Assembly: GCA_903813345.2 (NCBI GenBank)
Contig: CAIIXF020000058.1
Span: forward strand, 1 to 62,000
Direction: 5' to 3'
DNA from: Owenia fusiformis
Lineage: Eukaryota; Annelida; Polychaeta; Sabellida; Oweniidae
Length of the DNA: 62,000 nt
In this document: positions 13,601 to 28,600 of the stretch, piece by piece
How the letters are laid out: every line of letters begins with the position of its first letter
How positions within the stretch are numbered: the first letter of the stretch is position 1
Notes under the pieces: model-generated
Database searches by the model: none
The model's input: only the letters and a program-made list of their open reading frames with translations
Told to the model about the DNA's origin: nothing
Translations under genes and position numbers: made by a program

Positions 13601-16600
13601 CCAATCTTGTTCTCGGCAAAGATTCTGAAGTTATAGTCATGATCTTCAAGGAGATTCTTGACTTTCTCTTGTGTGGTTGATGCATGCACACTAGCTGCAA
13701 ATGTCCATGTTGGTCGTTTTGCATCTCTCTTCTCAATGATGTAACCAGTAACCTTATGGCCACCATCATCTTCAGGTTCTGACCATGCTAATGTTACGGA
13801 ATCTCTGTCAGTGTCCTTGATGTGCATGTTTCTTGGTGGAGCTGGTTTATCATTGATCTTCACTTCAAACACAGCACTGTCTTTACCATGTTTATTCTCA
13901 GCAACAATGCGATATTTGCCTGCATCCTTCTTAGTTGTGTCTTTCACTGTAAGAGTTGTATATGTGGCTCCCTTCTCAATGTAAGCCTTACTGGTTCTAT
14001 CTAAGAGATGGTCATTTTGGTACCAGCTTAGCTCTGGGACTGGTATACCAGCAATCGTGACTGATAGAATGAGAGAGGACCCTGCCTTTACAGACTGTGG
14101 ACCTTCTAATCTCCAATCAAATGTGATCTTTGGCTGTGTGTTGACCTCAACACTGGCGGTGGAGTCACAATGACCAAGTTGGTTGCGTGCCTCACATGTG
14201 TATTCACCAGAGTCATTAATCTCAGAGTCCAGGATAACAAGTATTGATTTACCATTGCTGTAGCTCATCTGATGTTTCTTTGACTTGTAAACTTCTCTGC
14301 TATTCTTGAACCATTGGACCTCTGCTTTGGGTTTACCAAGATCCATTGGGCACTCAAGAGTTATTGATTTAGGTGCAATGACTGAAACATCATTCATCTT
14401 GGCCTTGAGTTTGGGTGGGTCTCCAACAATGGGTTCTTTAGCTTTAACAGATTGTGCTACCTCAGCAGCTGGTCCAAATCCTCCTTTGTTTTCAGCACTT
14501 ACTCTGAATTCATATTCCTCATTTTCTTGTAGACGTTTCACTGTGAATGAAGTTTCTGTGATACGATCATCAGATGCCTTGTTCCACTTGAAAGCTCCTT
14601 GTGCTCTGAACTCAACCATGTAACCAATAACTGGACTACCTCCATCACTCATTGGTGGGCTCCATGACAGTGATACAGATTTGCCTGTGATCTCAGTAAT
14701 CTTAGGCTGACCTGGTCTTCCTGGTCTATCCCATGGATCTCTGGCAGTGAATGGAACAGATGGAGAACTTGGGTCACTCAAACCAACCTTATTTTCAGCA
14801 AATACTCTGACTTCATATTCTTTATCTTCAATCAGATCTGATAGCTTCAATTTAGTGTCAACAACATGTTCAGTGGTAGCTTTTACCCATCTCATGTTGG
14901 CAGATGTTCTGCGTTCAATGACATATCCAGTAACAGGGGTTCCTCCATCAGTGGATGGTGGTTGCCAGGATACTACACAAGAATCTTTGAATATCTCAGA
15001 TATCTTTGGTGTAGATGGTGCAGATGGTAAACCATGTGGACTCTTAGCAACAATACCTTGGGATAGTTCAATAGCTTCACTTACTCCACACTCATTCTCA
15101 GCTAAGACTCTGAATATGTATGTCTGGCCTTCAGTAAGTTTGGAGGCAGTGCATTCGGTGTATGCTGTGGTCTCAACAGGGATGTAGGTCCTCTTGTAGG
15201 ATTCACGTTTTTCAACAATGTAATGTCTTATTGGAGAACCACCATCATCACTAGGCTCTCTCCATTCAAGATTAATTGCACTTTCAGTTACTTTTGTAAC
15301 ACTAAGTCCACGTGGTGGTTGTGGTTTGTCAAGTACAATCACCTTCACATTGAGTTCCACCTTTCCTCCCTCATTTGAGAGTTTCAGTGTGTATTCTCCA
15401 GAGTCTGATCTCTCTACTCTTGAAAGTGTTAATGCTGTCATATTTCGGATTGTTTCAACCTTAATACGCCTTGCATCTGGCAGGGATCCACTGTTGAATT
15501 TCCAAGAGACCTTGGGCTGTGGGCTTCCGCTGAATGGTACCTCAATAACAGCTGATGTTCCAGACTTGAGCACCAGTTTCTCCTTGAATGATTCGTCAGT
15601 AAGCAGTCTTGGTTTGGCTTGAACTTTGAGTGTAGCTGTAGATTTCTTTGACTTGATGGCCACGGCATATTCTCCAACATCATCATCATCAACATCAGTG
15701 ATTGTTAGTCTGTTGATCTTGCCATCAACCTCAATATGGTGCTTACCATCTCGTCTTACAGGGCGACCATCTTTGTACCATGTTAGTGCAATATCTGGCT
15801 TGGATAGCTCACATTCAAATGTAGCAGTGCCAGGTACTCTAGTCAGTGTGATGTCTTCTAGTTCCTTCTTGAACTCAATCAGCTCCTCATATCTTGCTAA
15901 CATGGATGTTTGAGATGCATCACCAAGACCTGCTTTGTTTTGTGCAAGAACACGGAACTCATACTCGGTTTCATCTTTCAGGTTAGGAACACTGAATTCA
16001 GTACCAATAACTTTGGGTTCTACAGTACTCCAGCTTAAGTCTCCTGATTTCTTCATTTCAACTGCATAGTTGGTTATGGGACTTCTGCCATCATCATATG
16101 GAACAGTCCATTTGAGATTGGCAACACCTTTGGTGATGTCAACAGAAGGCCGTCCTGGGGCACCTGGTGGATCAAATGGATTCTGAGCCTTGAAAGCAAC
16201 TGATTCTGATGATTTACCTGGTCCAGCTTCATTTTCAGCAATAACTCTGAACTCATATTCAGTATTCTCGCTAAGGTCAATGAGGTCGTGTGTCGTCTCC
16301 TTTATGGGGTATTTATTGAGCCTGGTCCAGCGTGTGCTGTATGACTGTCTCTTCTCAATAGTGTATCCCTTAATCTTAGAACCACCATCACTCTCTGGTT
16401 CACGCCATTTCAATGTGGCGGATGAATTTGTGATGTTTTCAGCTACAAGTTTCCTTGGTTCACTTGGTGCATCAAATGGTAATTTAGCAATTACTGGTTT
16501 CTCCAGTTCAGCAGGTTCACTTGATCCTACAGTATTCTCAGCAAACACTCTGAACACATAGCTGGTACCTTCGTTGAGTCTTTTGACAGTGACACTTGTT

Positions 16601-19600
16601 GATTCAACAGTCTTCACACTGGTCCATGTAGTACGGCTTGAATCTCGTTTTTCGACAACAAAGCCAGTTATAGGTGCTCCACCATCAGATTCTGGGGAAT
16701 TCCATGAAAGACTCACTGAATCCTGTGTGGCTTCTGTAACCTTAAGGTCACTTGGTGGGGATGGTCTATCTCTTATTTTCACATCAAATTCAGCAGTGTC
16801 AGATCCAGCAGAATTTTCCACTGTGATCTTGAACACAGCACTATCTTTCTTGTCACAGTTTTTCAATGTGATGGTAGAGTATGAGTCAGATGAATCTATG
16901 TTCAATCTTGGTGTCTGGAGCATGGGTTTGTCGTTGATGTACCAGGATACCTTGGGTGTTGGTACTCCCTCAAAGTTGGTAGATAGAATCATTGATGCTC
17001 CTGCTTTGACAGTCATTTCTGTTTGTCTTGCATCAAACTCTAGCTTAGGTTTGATGTTTACTGTAAGTGTGGCAGATGTATCTACACGTCCTAGGGCATT
17101 AGCGACCTCACATCTGTAACGTCCCTTATCAATTGGTTCAGTGTCCTTGATCACTAATGAAGCAGTTTTTGCAGCATAATCTATCTCATATTTCTTACCA
17201 CTATAGACTTCTCGAGCATCTTTGTACCAATGGATTTCAGATTTAGGTTTACCAAGTACAACACCACACTCGAGAGTGATTTCACCAGGTGCAACAACTG
17301 TTGTATCCTTCAATGGGGCAACAATCTCAGGTGGTTCACCAACAATGGGAGTCTTAGCTTTGATGGGTTGTGCACATTTAGCAGGTTCACCTCTACCAGC
17401 GATATTCTCAGCTGAAACTCTGAAATCATAAACCTCATCTTCTCTAAGACGTTTCACAGTGTATGATGTTCTTGTAGTGTCATCTGTGGCAGTGTTCCAC
17501 TTAAAAGCACTCTGAGCTTTGAATTCCACCACATATGCGGTGACAGGGCTGCCTCCATCAGATGCTGGTGGACTCCAGTTCAATGTAACAGATGTGTCTG
17601 TTATTTCAGTAGGCTGAGGGGTTCCTGGTGCATCTGGGACTCCCCATGGGTCCTTGGCTATGAATGAAGGACAGGCTGGGCCTGGTTCACTACATCCTAC
17701 TTTGTTCTCAGCAATGATGCGATATTCATATTGGTTTTCAGCATTTAGGTCTTTCATCTTGAGTTTATTATCAGTGACACGTTCAGATGTGACACGGACC
17801 CACCTATTACTGGCTGTAGACTTACGCTCAATGTAATAACCAATGATTGGAGTTCCTCCATCATTTGCAGGTGGTTGCCATGACAACTTGCATGATTTTG
17901 CGAAAATGTCACTGACAGTTGGAGCTGAAGGTGGTGAGGGAAGACCATGGGGGCTCCTGGCTGTAACTGCAGTGGCTAACTCGGTAAATTCACCTACACC
18001 ACAGCTGTTCTCAGCTGCTACTCTGAACACATATGTACTACCTTCAATCAGTTTTTGGGCATTGCAAGAGCATGACATACTAGTTGCAACAGGTTGCCAT
18101 GTTCTACGACTGGCTTCACGCTTCTCAATGATGTAATATGTGATGTCGCTACCACCATCATCCTTGGGTGTCTCCCAGGTCAGTTTGATGGAGTTTTCTG
18201 TCACATCACTTGTGTCCAGGTTTCTTGGGGCTGATGGTTTGTCTACAATCACAGAGGAAAATTATCAACATAATATTTATGAAACTTTAAGAAGTATAAA
18301 AAACATACATAAAACATAATATAAAAAAAGATTATCATGCAACTTTTCATCTCAGTTGGAAAAGCTTACTTTAATGTTGACAAAAGTTGAAGTTTGAGGT
18401 TCTATACTAATAGCTCTATAACTGATAATTGCATATTTATTTACCAAGTATAATGAGTTTCACAGAGAGAGTCACTGAGCCACTCTTATTAGCAAGAACC
18501 AGGCTAAGGGTGCCTTGGTCCTTCCTCTCAACACGGGCTAGGCTTATAGATGTCATGTTTCGGATGGTGTCCACCTTGAACCTACGAGTATCAGGGAGAC
18601 TCGAGTCATTCCACTTCCAGGTTGCCTTGGGTTGAGGGCTGCCACTGAAGGGCACCTCAATGACAGCTGAGGCTCCTGCTTTCATTGTTAGTTTGTCCTT
18701 GAACTTGGAGTCAAGTTTGAACTCAGGAGCAGCTGAAGAAAAAATAGTTGATAAATAATAAATTAATTTTTCATATGAGAGTTATTTCTGATGAGGGTTT
18801 TGAACTACATTGTCTTAATTTGGTTATGAGGAAATAGTTCCTTGGACATTAGGTTCGTTTTACTTTTTTCTAGATGTGCAATAATGTTGCCCCTTGTATT
18901 TTCTAAGAAATGTTTATAATAATTGATATTACATAGAATACCTTCAATGTTGAGAGTAGCCTTGGATCTACTAGCTTTGGTAGCCACTTGGTATTCACCA
19001 ACATCTTCTCCATCAGCATCATTCACCTTTAGTGTGTGTACAGCACCATCAACTGTGATGTCATACTTCTTATTAGGTGTAATCACAACACCATCCTTGT
19101 ACCAGGTAACCGTGGCCTTAGATTTTGATACTTCACACACAAATGTTGCTGTGTTTGGTATAGATTTGAATGTTATGTCTTCAAGCTGTTTGGTGATTGT
19201 GACTTCCTCTTCTAAAAACACAAAATTAGATATTGTGAGAATGTGAGTTCATGTCAAGCTTATTCCAGTTAAAAATAGTTTTAATATGAAGTACACACAA
19301 TACATTCATATTTGTTTGCTTTGTACATATACATTGAACACAACAGTAGCCTCTACTCTAGAATGACTAACACATTTAGAATATTAATTAAAGGTTGATC
19401 AAGTATATATGATCCACATGATTGTGATGTATAAGCATATGCACAAGTATGTATGATCCACATACTAAGTGAATATGTATTACATACCATATCTAGCAGT
19501 GATAGATGAGCCTGATGGTTCACCACGTCCTGCAGCATTCTCTGCTGAAACCCTAAAGGCATAGTCCTCCCCTTCTTCTAGACCAGTCACTGTGTACTGG

Positions 19601-22600
19601 CACTTGGCAACAGTCACATCTTGGTTGACAGGAGACCATCTAAAGTCATGCTCCTTCTTCATCTCAATGAAGTAGTTTGTGATCTTGGACCTGCCATCAC
19701 TTATTGGTGGGGACCATTTCAGTTTAGCAGTGTCTGCACTCATCTCAACGTCAGGTTGTCCAGGAGGACCTGGTTTCTCTGCAAATTAATAAACCAAATA
19801 TGAGAAAATGAAAGTCTAATCATTTTCTGAAAATTATGTTATTGAGAGTGTTTGGATACTGCAGCTCAAAATCAAGTTGTACTTGATAAATCAGGTAAAG
19901 ATCTACCTGTATTTTTAATTTTCTGTTTGCTTAGCAAGAGGATTTTTATTAACAAGAGTAAATGATACAAATAAGTTCAAATAATCAAATGTTTCAAATA
20001 AATATTTTTGAAATTTCAGCACATACCATATGCAGCTCTTGCTTTAAAGCCAACTGTGTCAGAAGGTTTGCTAATTCCAGCCTCATTTTCAGCTAAGACA
20101 CGGAACTCATATTCGTCTCCATGGACAAGGTCATCTATGTTATATGAACATCTGGTGACGAGAGCTTTGTTGAGGCGCACATACCGTGTGCTGTAGGCCT
20201 GTCTCTTCTCAATGATATAACCCTTGATAGGGGATCCACCATCCTTGGCTGGTTCCTCCCAAACAAGCTTAGCAGATTCCTTGGTCACATCCTTAGCTTC
20301 TAGGTTCCTTGGTGCACTTGGTTCATCAAATGGAAGCTTGGCGGTGGTTGGTGTAGATAGTTCTGCTGGTTCACTTGCACCAATAGAATTCTCAGCAAAC
20401 ACTCTGATAAAGTAATTATTGCCCTCCACTAGTCTACCAACTTTGAATTTCTTGGTCCTTGAGTCTACTGTGTCAACTGTGCTCCATGATGGTCTTGTGG
20501 AGTCACGTTTCTCAATGGAATATCCTGTGATATCTGCTCCACCATCTGATTCTGGCTCCTGCCATGTTACAGTGATTGAGGTCTTGTCTGTGTCAGTCAC
20601 TTTCAGGTTCAATGGTTTAGATGGCTTGTCACGTACAAGTACATTAAACTCAGCCGAATCGCTGCCGACCTTGTTCTCTGCTAGAACCCTGTATTTACCA
20701 GTATTGTCCTTGGTTGTACCAGATACAGTCAGAGTTGAGAATGTGTCTGTTGTCTCGATATTCACCTTGTTTGACTGGGCAAGCTCCTTTCCATTAACAG
20801 ACCATGTGACCTTTGCTGGGGGTAGGGCACTTATGTTCACTGATATAATCAATGAGTTGCCTGCCTTAATGGCTTGCTTTTCTTTAAGTCTAAGTTCATA
20901 GTCAATCTTAGGTGCTGCTTGGATGATCAATCTGGCTGTTGTATCAACAAGTCCTAGTGGGTTAGACGCCTCACATTTGTAGCTTGCAGCATCAGATGGT
21001 TCTGTATCATAGATGGTCAATGAAGCGGTTTTTGCAGAGTATGACATCTCATGTCGTCTACTCTTGTACACCTCTTTAGCATCTTTGAACCAGCGAATAT
21101 CAGCCTTGGGTTTGCCAGAGTCGATTTCACATGTCATTGTTGCATCCTTAGGTGCACTGACACTGGTTTCTTTGAGAGGCGTGATGACTTTAGGTGGGTC
21201 TCCCTTGATGATTTCCTTAGCCTTAACAGGTTGAGCAGTGGCTGCAGGAGGACCTGTTCCAGCTTTGTTGACAGCCATAACTCTGAAGTCATAGAGCTTG
21301 TCTTCCTTTAGATCTTTTACAGTGAATGATCTCTCGTCTATTGTGTCTTTATGTGCTGCATTCCATGAGAATGCAGTTTGGCTCTTGTATTCTACCATGT
21401 AACCAGTGATAGGTGCACCACCATCATCATCAGGGGCACCCCATGTAAGGCTCACTGATGTATTGGTGATTTCCCCAACCTTAGGTGTGCCTGGTCTACC
21501 TGGTATATCCCATGGGTTCTTGGCTCTAAATTGTGGACATGGCTCACTAGGCTGACTCTGGCCAATCTTGTTCTCAGCAATGATTCTGAATTCATAATCG
21601 CTGCCTTCAATGAGATCTTTCACTTGGTAGGTCATATCAGTGATAAGTTCCTTTGAGATTTGAGTGAATCGCATACTCATGCCAGTGCGTCGCTCAATAT
21701 GGTAGCCAATCACAGGGGTGCCTCCATCATCAGGTGATGGACCCCATGTAAGGGTGCATGATTTAGCTAGGACATCACTTACTCTTGGCGTACCTGGTGG
21801 CATTGGTACACCATGTGGACTCTTAGCTGTGACAGACTGAGATAGCTCCATAAATTCACCAACTCCTACCTCATTTCTAGCTGCTACACGGAATACATAC
21901 TGACTGCCTTCGGTAAGATGTGTAGCTTTTGTCTCAGTTTTGGTTGTTTTCTCCACTTTGTTCCAGCTGCGACGGGATCCTTCTCTGTTTTCAAGGATGT
22001 AGTCTATGATCTTGGCACCACCATCATCAGAAGGTTCAGTCCATTTAAGACCAATACTTGTCTCATTCACACTCGTCACTTCAAAGTCCCTTGGAGCAGA
22101 TGGTTTGTCCAATACCTGCACCTTGATGGTGATATCAACTGATGCAATCTTGTTGGTTAGTTTTAAGCCATACTTCCCGCCATCCTTCTTCTGGACTTTG
22201 GACATAGTAAGGGCAGTCATGTTCTTGATTGTTTCAGTACTGACTCTCTTAGTCTCAGCTAGGGATTTACCATTCAGTGTCCAGGCTACCTTAGGTTGAG
22301 GGGCTCCAGCAAATGGAATCTCAACAACCATTGATGAGCCAACTGTAAGGACAATGGTCTCCTTAAATTTCTCATCTAAGGTGTATGTTGGGGGAGCTAC
22401 AATGTCCAAGGTGGCACTACATTTCTTATTCTTGTATATGATCATGTATTCAGCTACATCTTCTGGTTGGGAATCTTTCACAACTAATGATTGGTATTTT
22501 CCATTAGTTTCAATCTCATATTTCTTGCTTGGTCGTAGTTTCTCTCCATCTTTGAACCATTGTACTTCACAGTTAGCTTTGGAGAGTTCACATTCAAAGA

Positions 22601-25600
22601 CAGCATCATTGGGAAGTGTCTTCAATGTAACATCTTCCAGTTTCTTAGTGAACTCAACTACCTCTTCTGAAAACAAAAGGCAAATGTTCAATAAGATGGT
22701 ATCAAAGAATCAGATATACAGTCTCTAAAATTGTTATAAAAATCCTATTCACACAGGCTGGTATCGAAATATTTGTCCGCTGTGACGGAGCATGCTATTT
22801 TTCATAAAAACACTAAGAATACTTCACGATTTATTTTTTAACTCATATGTTTCGTTATACCATACAAAATTACTTACTCCATGCAATGGATATATCATTT
22901 GCGGGTAACTTTCACTTCTGTTTGAAGTCCAATTACGCTGGGAAGAAAAGCTATTGAAAATGGCGCCGGAGTATCATACTTCAAAATGTACCATTTCTTG
23001 TTTAACTTTCTAATGGCACGATATAGTGACACGATAATATTTACACATGGTTTCAGCATAACTATGAAGGTATGAATGAGATGTTGATGTATTTGGTCTT
23101 TTTAATTCTTTTATAAAAAATAATGTTTAATCTTTTTGTCCGCTTTGACGGAGCAGTTGCAAATGTGAACTGTGAAAATGCTCCGTCACAGCGGACAAAA
23201 AATATTAATATTATTTTTTATAAAAAAATTAAAAAGACCCAATGCATTAATATCTCATTAACACATTCAGAGTTATGCTGAAAACATATGTTAATATTAT
23301 CGTGTCACTATATCATGCCATTAAAAAGTTAAAAAAGAAATGGTACATTCTAGAGTTTGATACTCTGTCGCCGTTTTCAATAGATTTTACTCCTAGCGTT
23401 ATTGGACTTCAAACAGAAGTGAAGGTTACACGCAGATGATATATCCATTGCATGGAGTAAGTAATTATCTTTGATATAACGAAACATATGAGTTAAAAAA
23501 TAAATCGTGAAGCATTCTTAGTGTTTTTTATGAAAAATAGCATGCTCCGTCACAGCGGACAAATATTTCGATACCAGCCTGTGATTCATGTATATTTATT
23601 ATGTTTTCAGATTTCTGTTGGAAGATGATAGATGAAGTTCCCTCCACACACAGATGTCATTGGGATTTCTGACACATAATGGTAAGTTAATACATAAATT
23701 ATATTACAATTGCAAATTCATCCTCCAAATGCAGGATTCAAGACAACCCTTACATGTATTTCAATTCATATGTTTTCATGAATGATTTTGCATGCTTTTA
23801 ATACTAAACATAAGGAAGTTTTTATCAATATCAGCTTACCATATTTAGCAGTGGCAGATGAGGGTGAAGGTTGTCCAAAACCAGCCTTGTTTTCAGCGGT
23901 CACTCTGAATTCATACTCTGTGTCTTCCTTCAGGTTTTCCACTGTCCAGGATGTATTCTTACACTTTTTGTCAGGGTTGACTCCTGTCCAGCTTAGGCTG
24001 AATGCTTCCTTCATTTCAATACGATAGTTAAAGATGGGGCTGCGGCCATCATCTAGAGGTGCGCTCCAGGCCAACTCAGCTTGGCCCTTAGTTAGGGACA
24101 CCTCGGGTCTTCCTGGTGGGCCAGGTTTCTCTGCAATGTGAAAATTAGTAATTGTTATTTCATCATTATTTTTTTTGTCCTCTAAAACAACTAGTTTATG
24201 AAACATTCTAATTTGAATAAACTTGAAGTACAAGTTTTGTATAAGGATTGCTAAGTGTTATGTTATATTTATGTAATTTAAAGAGATATCATGAAAAATC
24301 AGATGATATTGGATTAATTTCTTTTAGCTTTTCACATTCATGGATTATATATTACTAACATATTAATCGTAAGATGTTCCATTATATAGCTTACCGAATG
24401 GTGGTTTTGCAGTAAATGTGATAGTCTTGGCAGGTTGACTGATGCCAGCCTCATTCTCAGCCATTACTCTAAATTCATATTCCTCTCCATTGACCAGGTC
24501 ATCAAGATAGAGCTCTGTGTTCTTCTCCAAATGACGGTTAACTCTCACCCATCTTGTACTGAAGGCTTGGCGCTTCTCAATGATGTAACCCTTGATCTTA
24601 GCTCCTCCATCTGAGGAAGGAGCTTTCCAGGTTAGAGTGGCTGAGTTCTTGTTGATGTCATTGGCAGTTAGGTCACGTGGTGGGCCTGGCTCATTGAATG
24701 GCAGTTTGACTATGGTGGCATCTTTAGTTTCTGCAGGTTCACTAGCTCCTATGGCATTTTCTGTGAACACTCTAATGTAATAACTGTTACCCTCGACTAG
24801 TTTGGGAACAGTAAAGGTGTGGACATTAGATTTAGTGTTGCCTACACCAGCCCATGTGTTTCTCTTGGCATCTCGTTTCTCGATAGCGTAACCAGTTATC
24901 TCAGAGCCACCATTGTCTTCAGGGGCTTCCCATTCTACTGTTATGGTTTCTTTAGTGACCTCAGTAACTTTAAGGTTAACTGGGGCACCAGGTTTATCTG
25001 TTACATTTACAGTGAATGTAGCTTCATCTACGCCAACTTTGTTCTCAGCAACCACTTTGTATTTACCAGCATTCTCTTTGGACATACCACGTACAGTTAT
25101 ACTAGTATAGGTGTCACTTGTATCAATCACGACGCTCTTAGATTTCTCTAGAGGGGTGTCGTTGAAGAACCAGGAAGCAGTTGGGGTTGGAATACCCTCA
25201 AAGTTAGCATGGAGCATAAGACTGGCTCCACCCTTGATGTTCTGGCTTTCTTGTGAAGGCTCATAGTCAATGATGGGCTCACAGTGAATGGTCAGTGAGC
25301 CAGTGGTGTCACATTTACCGATAGGATTCATTGCCTCGCATCTGTACTTGGCAGTGTCAGATGGCTCAGTGTCATTGATAATCAATGTAGCTGTACCATT
25401 TGCATACTCCATATCATACTTGCGACCTTTGTAGATCTCCTTGGCTTGTTTAAACCAGTGGATTTCAGCTTTGGGCTTGCCTAGATTTACATTGCATTCA
25501 AGTTTCACTGTATCAGGGCAAAGAGCTGTTGTGTCTTTGATGCCTCTGACTATCTTTGGTGGGTCACCCTTAATAATCTCCTTTGCCTTGACAGCTTGGG

Positions 25601-28600
25601 AGGACTCAGCAGGAGCACCTACACCAGCCTTGTTCTCTGCACTCACTCTGAACTCATACATCTGGTCTTCCTTGAGTTTCTTCACAGTGTATTCACAGTC
25701 AACTATATTCACCTCAGTAGCCTTGTTCCATTTGAAGGCACCTTGGGCACGGAATTCAACCACATAGTTGATAATGGGACTGCCTCCATCATTCTTTGGA
25801 GCTGTCCATGTGAGATGTGCAGTAGTGTTGGTAACATTGCTGATCTCAGGTACACCAGGGGGGCCTGGAATATCCCATGGGTCCTTGGCTACAAATTTAG
25901 CAGAAGGTTGACTTGGTTCACTGACACCAACCTTATTTTCAGCTATGATTCTGAAGTCATATTCAGTGTCCTTTCTTAGTTCAGTGGCTTCATAAGTAGT
26001 TGTCTTCACAAGCTCTCTGGATACCTTGATCCAGTGGATGCTCTTGGTTGAGCGACGTTCTATATGGTAGCCAATCACAGGGGTACCACCATCGTTAGCA
26101 GGGGGCTCCCATGATAATGAGCAGGATTTGCTTGTGATATCATTCACCTTAGGTGCTGATGGTGGGCTGGGCACACCATGTTTACTCTTGGCAGTAACAG
26201 ACTGAGTTAGCTCGTTGAATTCTCCAACTCCTACAGAGTTTTCAGCCGCGACTCTGAAAACGTACTGCGTGCCTTCATTCAGCCTGCCAGCTGTGCTGTG
26301 TCTCTCAGAGGTGGTCTCTACAGACTGCCAGGAGCGTTTATAGGCCTCTCTGCTCTCAACGATGTAGTGCATGATGTCAGAGCCCCCGTCATGTTCAGGC
26401 TCCTCCCACTTCAGGCTCACCTGTGTTTCTGATACGTCAGTCACATTCAGGTTCTTAGGCATTGTGGGCTTGTCTGCAACAAATGAATAAACATGCAGCA
26501 AGGATAAAATACAGTTTACAAGATGGAATCCATTTAACCTCTTAATCCAGATTAAAATCCAAATCTATCAAGTGACAGCTCATTTTTATGACTTAATGTT
26601 CAACTGAGTTCTGCTGGAATCAATAAGGCAATAGATGCTTTGGTAGATCTTACCTTAGGTGTACTTTAACTTACCTAGTACAATGAGTTTGATTTCCAGT
26701 TTCACTGATCCATGTTCATTCTCAAGAGTACATGTGTACTTGCCAGCATCGGATCTCTCCACTCTGGCCATCCTTAGTGTGGTCATAGTCTTGATGGTGT
26801 CTGTGGTGAACCTTCTGGCATCTGGCAGTGCCTTGTCTTTGTATTTCCATGTCACCTAATAATAGACAGACATGCACTTAGAAATGCTACCAATGTACCA
26901 AGTTGATATAATTTGCTTGGTTAATGTGTTTGTATTCGTCAAATGATGCCCTTGAGCTACATGCAACAAAAGGAAGTCTTTAATATATCCACTTCATCCA
27001 TAATTTCAAAAAAGTCAAAGAGAGCATAAATATTTAACCTTAACAACAAAACTATCAATCCCTTCATAACCATGCACTCATGTTTAAAATGATAAAATTA
27101 GCAACACTGTTTTGGTAAAACTACATTTGTTTCACTTTTTACTGATGGGGTTATAAATCCATATTTGTAAAATATTGCTTGTAAATTTCCTCCATTTTAT
27201 ATGATGTTTTCATACTGTAACATGGCATGGAGGTTTATAACATATGCATTGAGTGTAATAGCAAGTATGCAAATGGATGTTACCTTTGGTTCTGGACTGG
27301 CAGCATATGGTATTTCAATAACAGTAGAAGCTCCAGCCTTCAGAGTAATCTTCTCCTTAAACTTCTTGTCAGTAAGGAACTTAGGAGCAGCTGCAAATAT
27401 CACATGGTCATTTGACATAGCTCTATAGAGACATTGAGGGTATATACAGGAATGAATTCCTACCGCCTTCAAATTGATATCTGACAAAATGCACATTAAT
27501 ATTCATGTATGATCTCATTGCATAGGCCCCATTTATGCCAGGTGTCATAAATCTATTTTTAATCCTTAAATATTGGTATTATTGGGCAATTTTATGATAT
27601 ATTAGGTACAATCCCTTGCCATTTAGCATTCCAGTTTCCCAGTAGGAATCTCATAATATTTAAGAAGTAAATCAAGCCAAATCAGATCAATAAGGAGAAA
27701 TTAATTTAGTAAAACATAGAAAAATACTTTTCACAATAAAATTATTGTGAACAGTACCATACCTTTGATGTCCAGCTTAGCATCAGATTGTTTCTCCTTC
27801 ACTTTAACAGTGTACTCTGCAATGTCATCCACATCCACATTTGGTATAGTTAGTGTATGGACACGTCCATCCATAGAGGCCTCTGGCTTGTCTGTCCTCT
27901 TCAGAGGCTTGCCATTCTTCAACCATTGTACTGGTACATTGGCCTTGGATAGCTCGCAAGTAAAGGTAGCGTCTGCTGGTAGCTCCTTCAGCGAAATGTT
28001 TTCTAGTGGTTTCACTATGTTGATGATCTCCTCTGTAAACATAGAGAGAAGTAGTTTAGTGGGGAGTTCTTTGGTGTCTGGGGGTTCTTATAATATTGGG
28101 CTATGATCAAGGAAAGTGTTCACATTGAGAGGTAATCACTCAAGAAGTTCCGATAAAATGGGAGTCAAAATTGTGGAAAAGCGAAAAAGGTGTTCACTTC
28201 AGAGAGGTCTTCACATATACAGGTTTTACTGTACACTTTATAAGCACGTTAGGAGATCATAACCTCCAGCAACATGTTCAAAACCTGTTCTGATCGTGAT
28301 GTCATGATTGGCACTTGACATTATGTTCCCGATTTTGAACATCAAATTTCACATTTATAGAAAGATTTACAAGAACGGTACATGGTTTGACTTGTAAGTG
28401 GTGTTCACTTCATTTAAAACATGTATAAACTGAATTTTGACCCCATGAGCATCGCACAGACACTTTAAATAGTATGTGAAAACTTGAAAGTGATTCAAAG
28501 ATGAAGAAAATTATATATTGGGAGAAGTTGAAAAGGCAGGTAAATAATTAGATTTTAATAGCACAGTAGACAGAATTAAATGGCTGCAGAGCCAAATCAT

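Noticed and set aside
15326-15913. Plus-strand open frames over the Ig1 and Ig2 coding region of unit I, and many like them
   Set aside because: They are antisense shadows of the minus-strand exons; long frames are expected opposite a repetitive coding sequence.
22752-23583. Inverted repeat considered as a pair of diverged gene copies or a CRISPR-like array
   Set aside because: Only two arms, in opposite directions, without spacers or coding potential, inside a eukaryotic intron. A foldback element explains it.
28100-28230. Repeated GTGTTCAC words as a tandem repeat or element end
   Set aside because: Too irregular to define a unit or boundary by eye; mentioned only within the intron entry.
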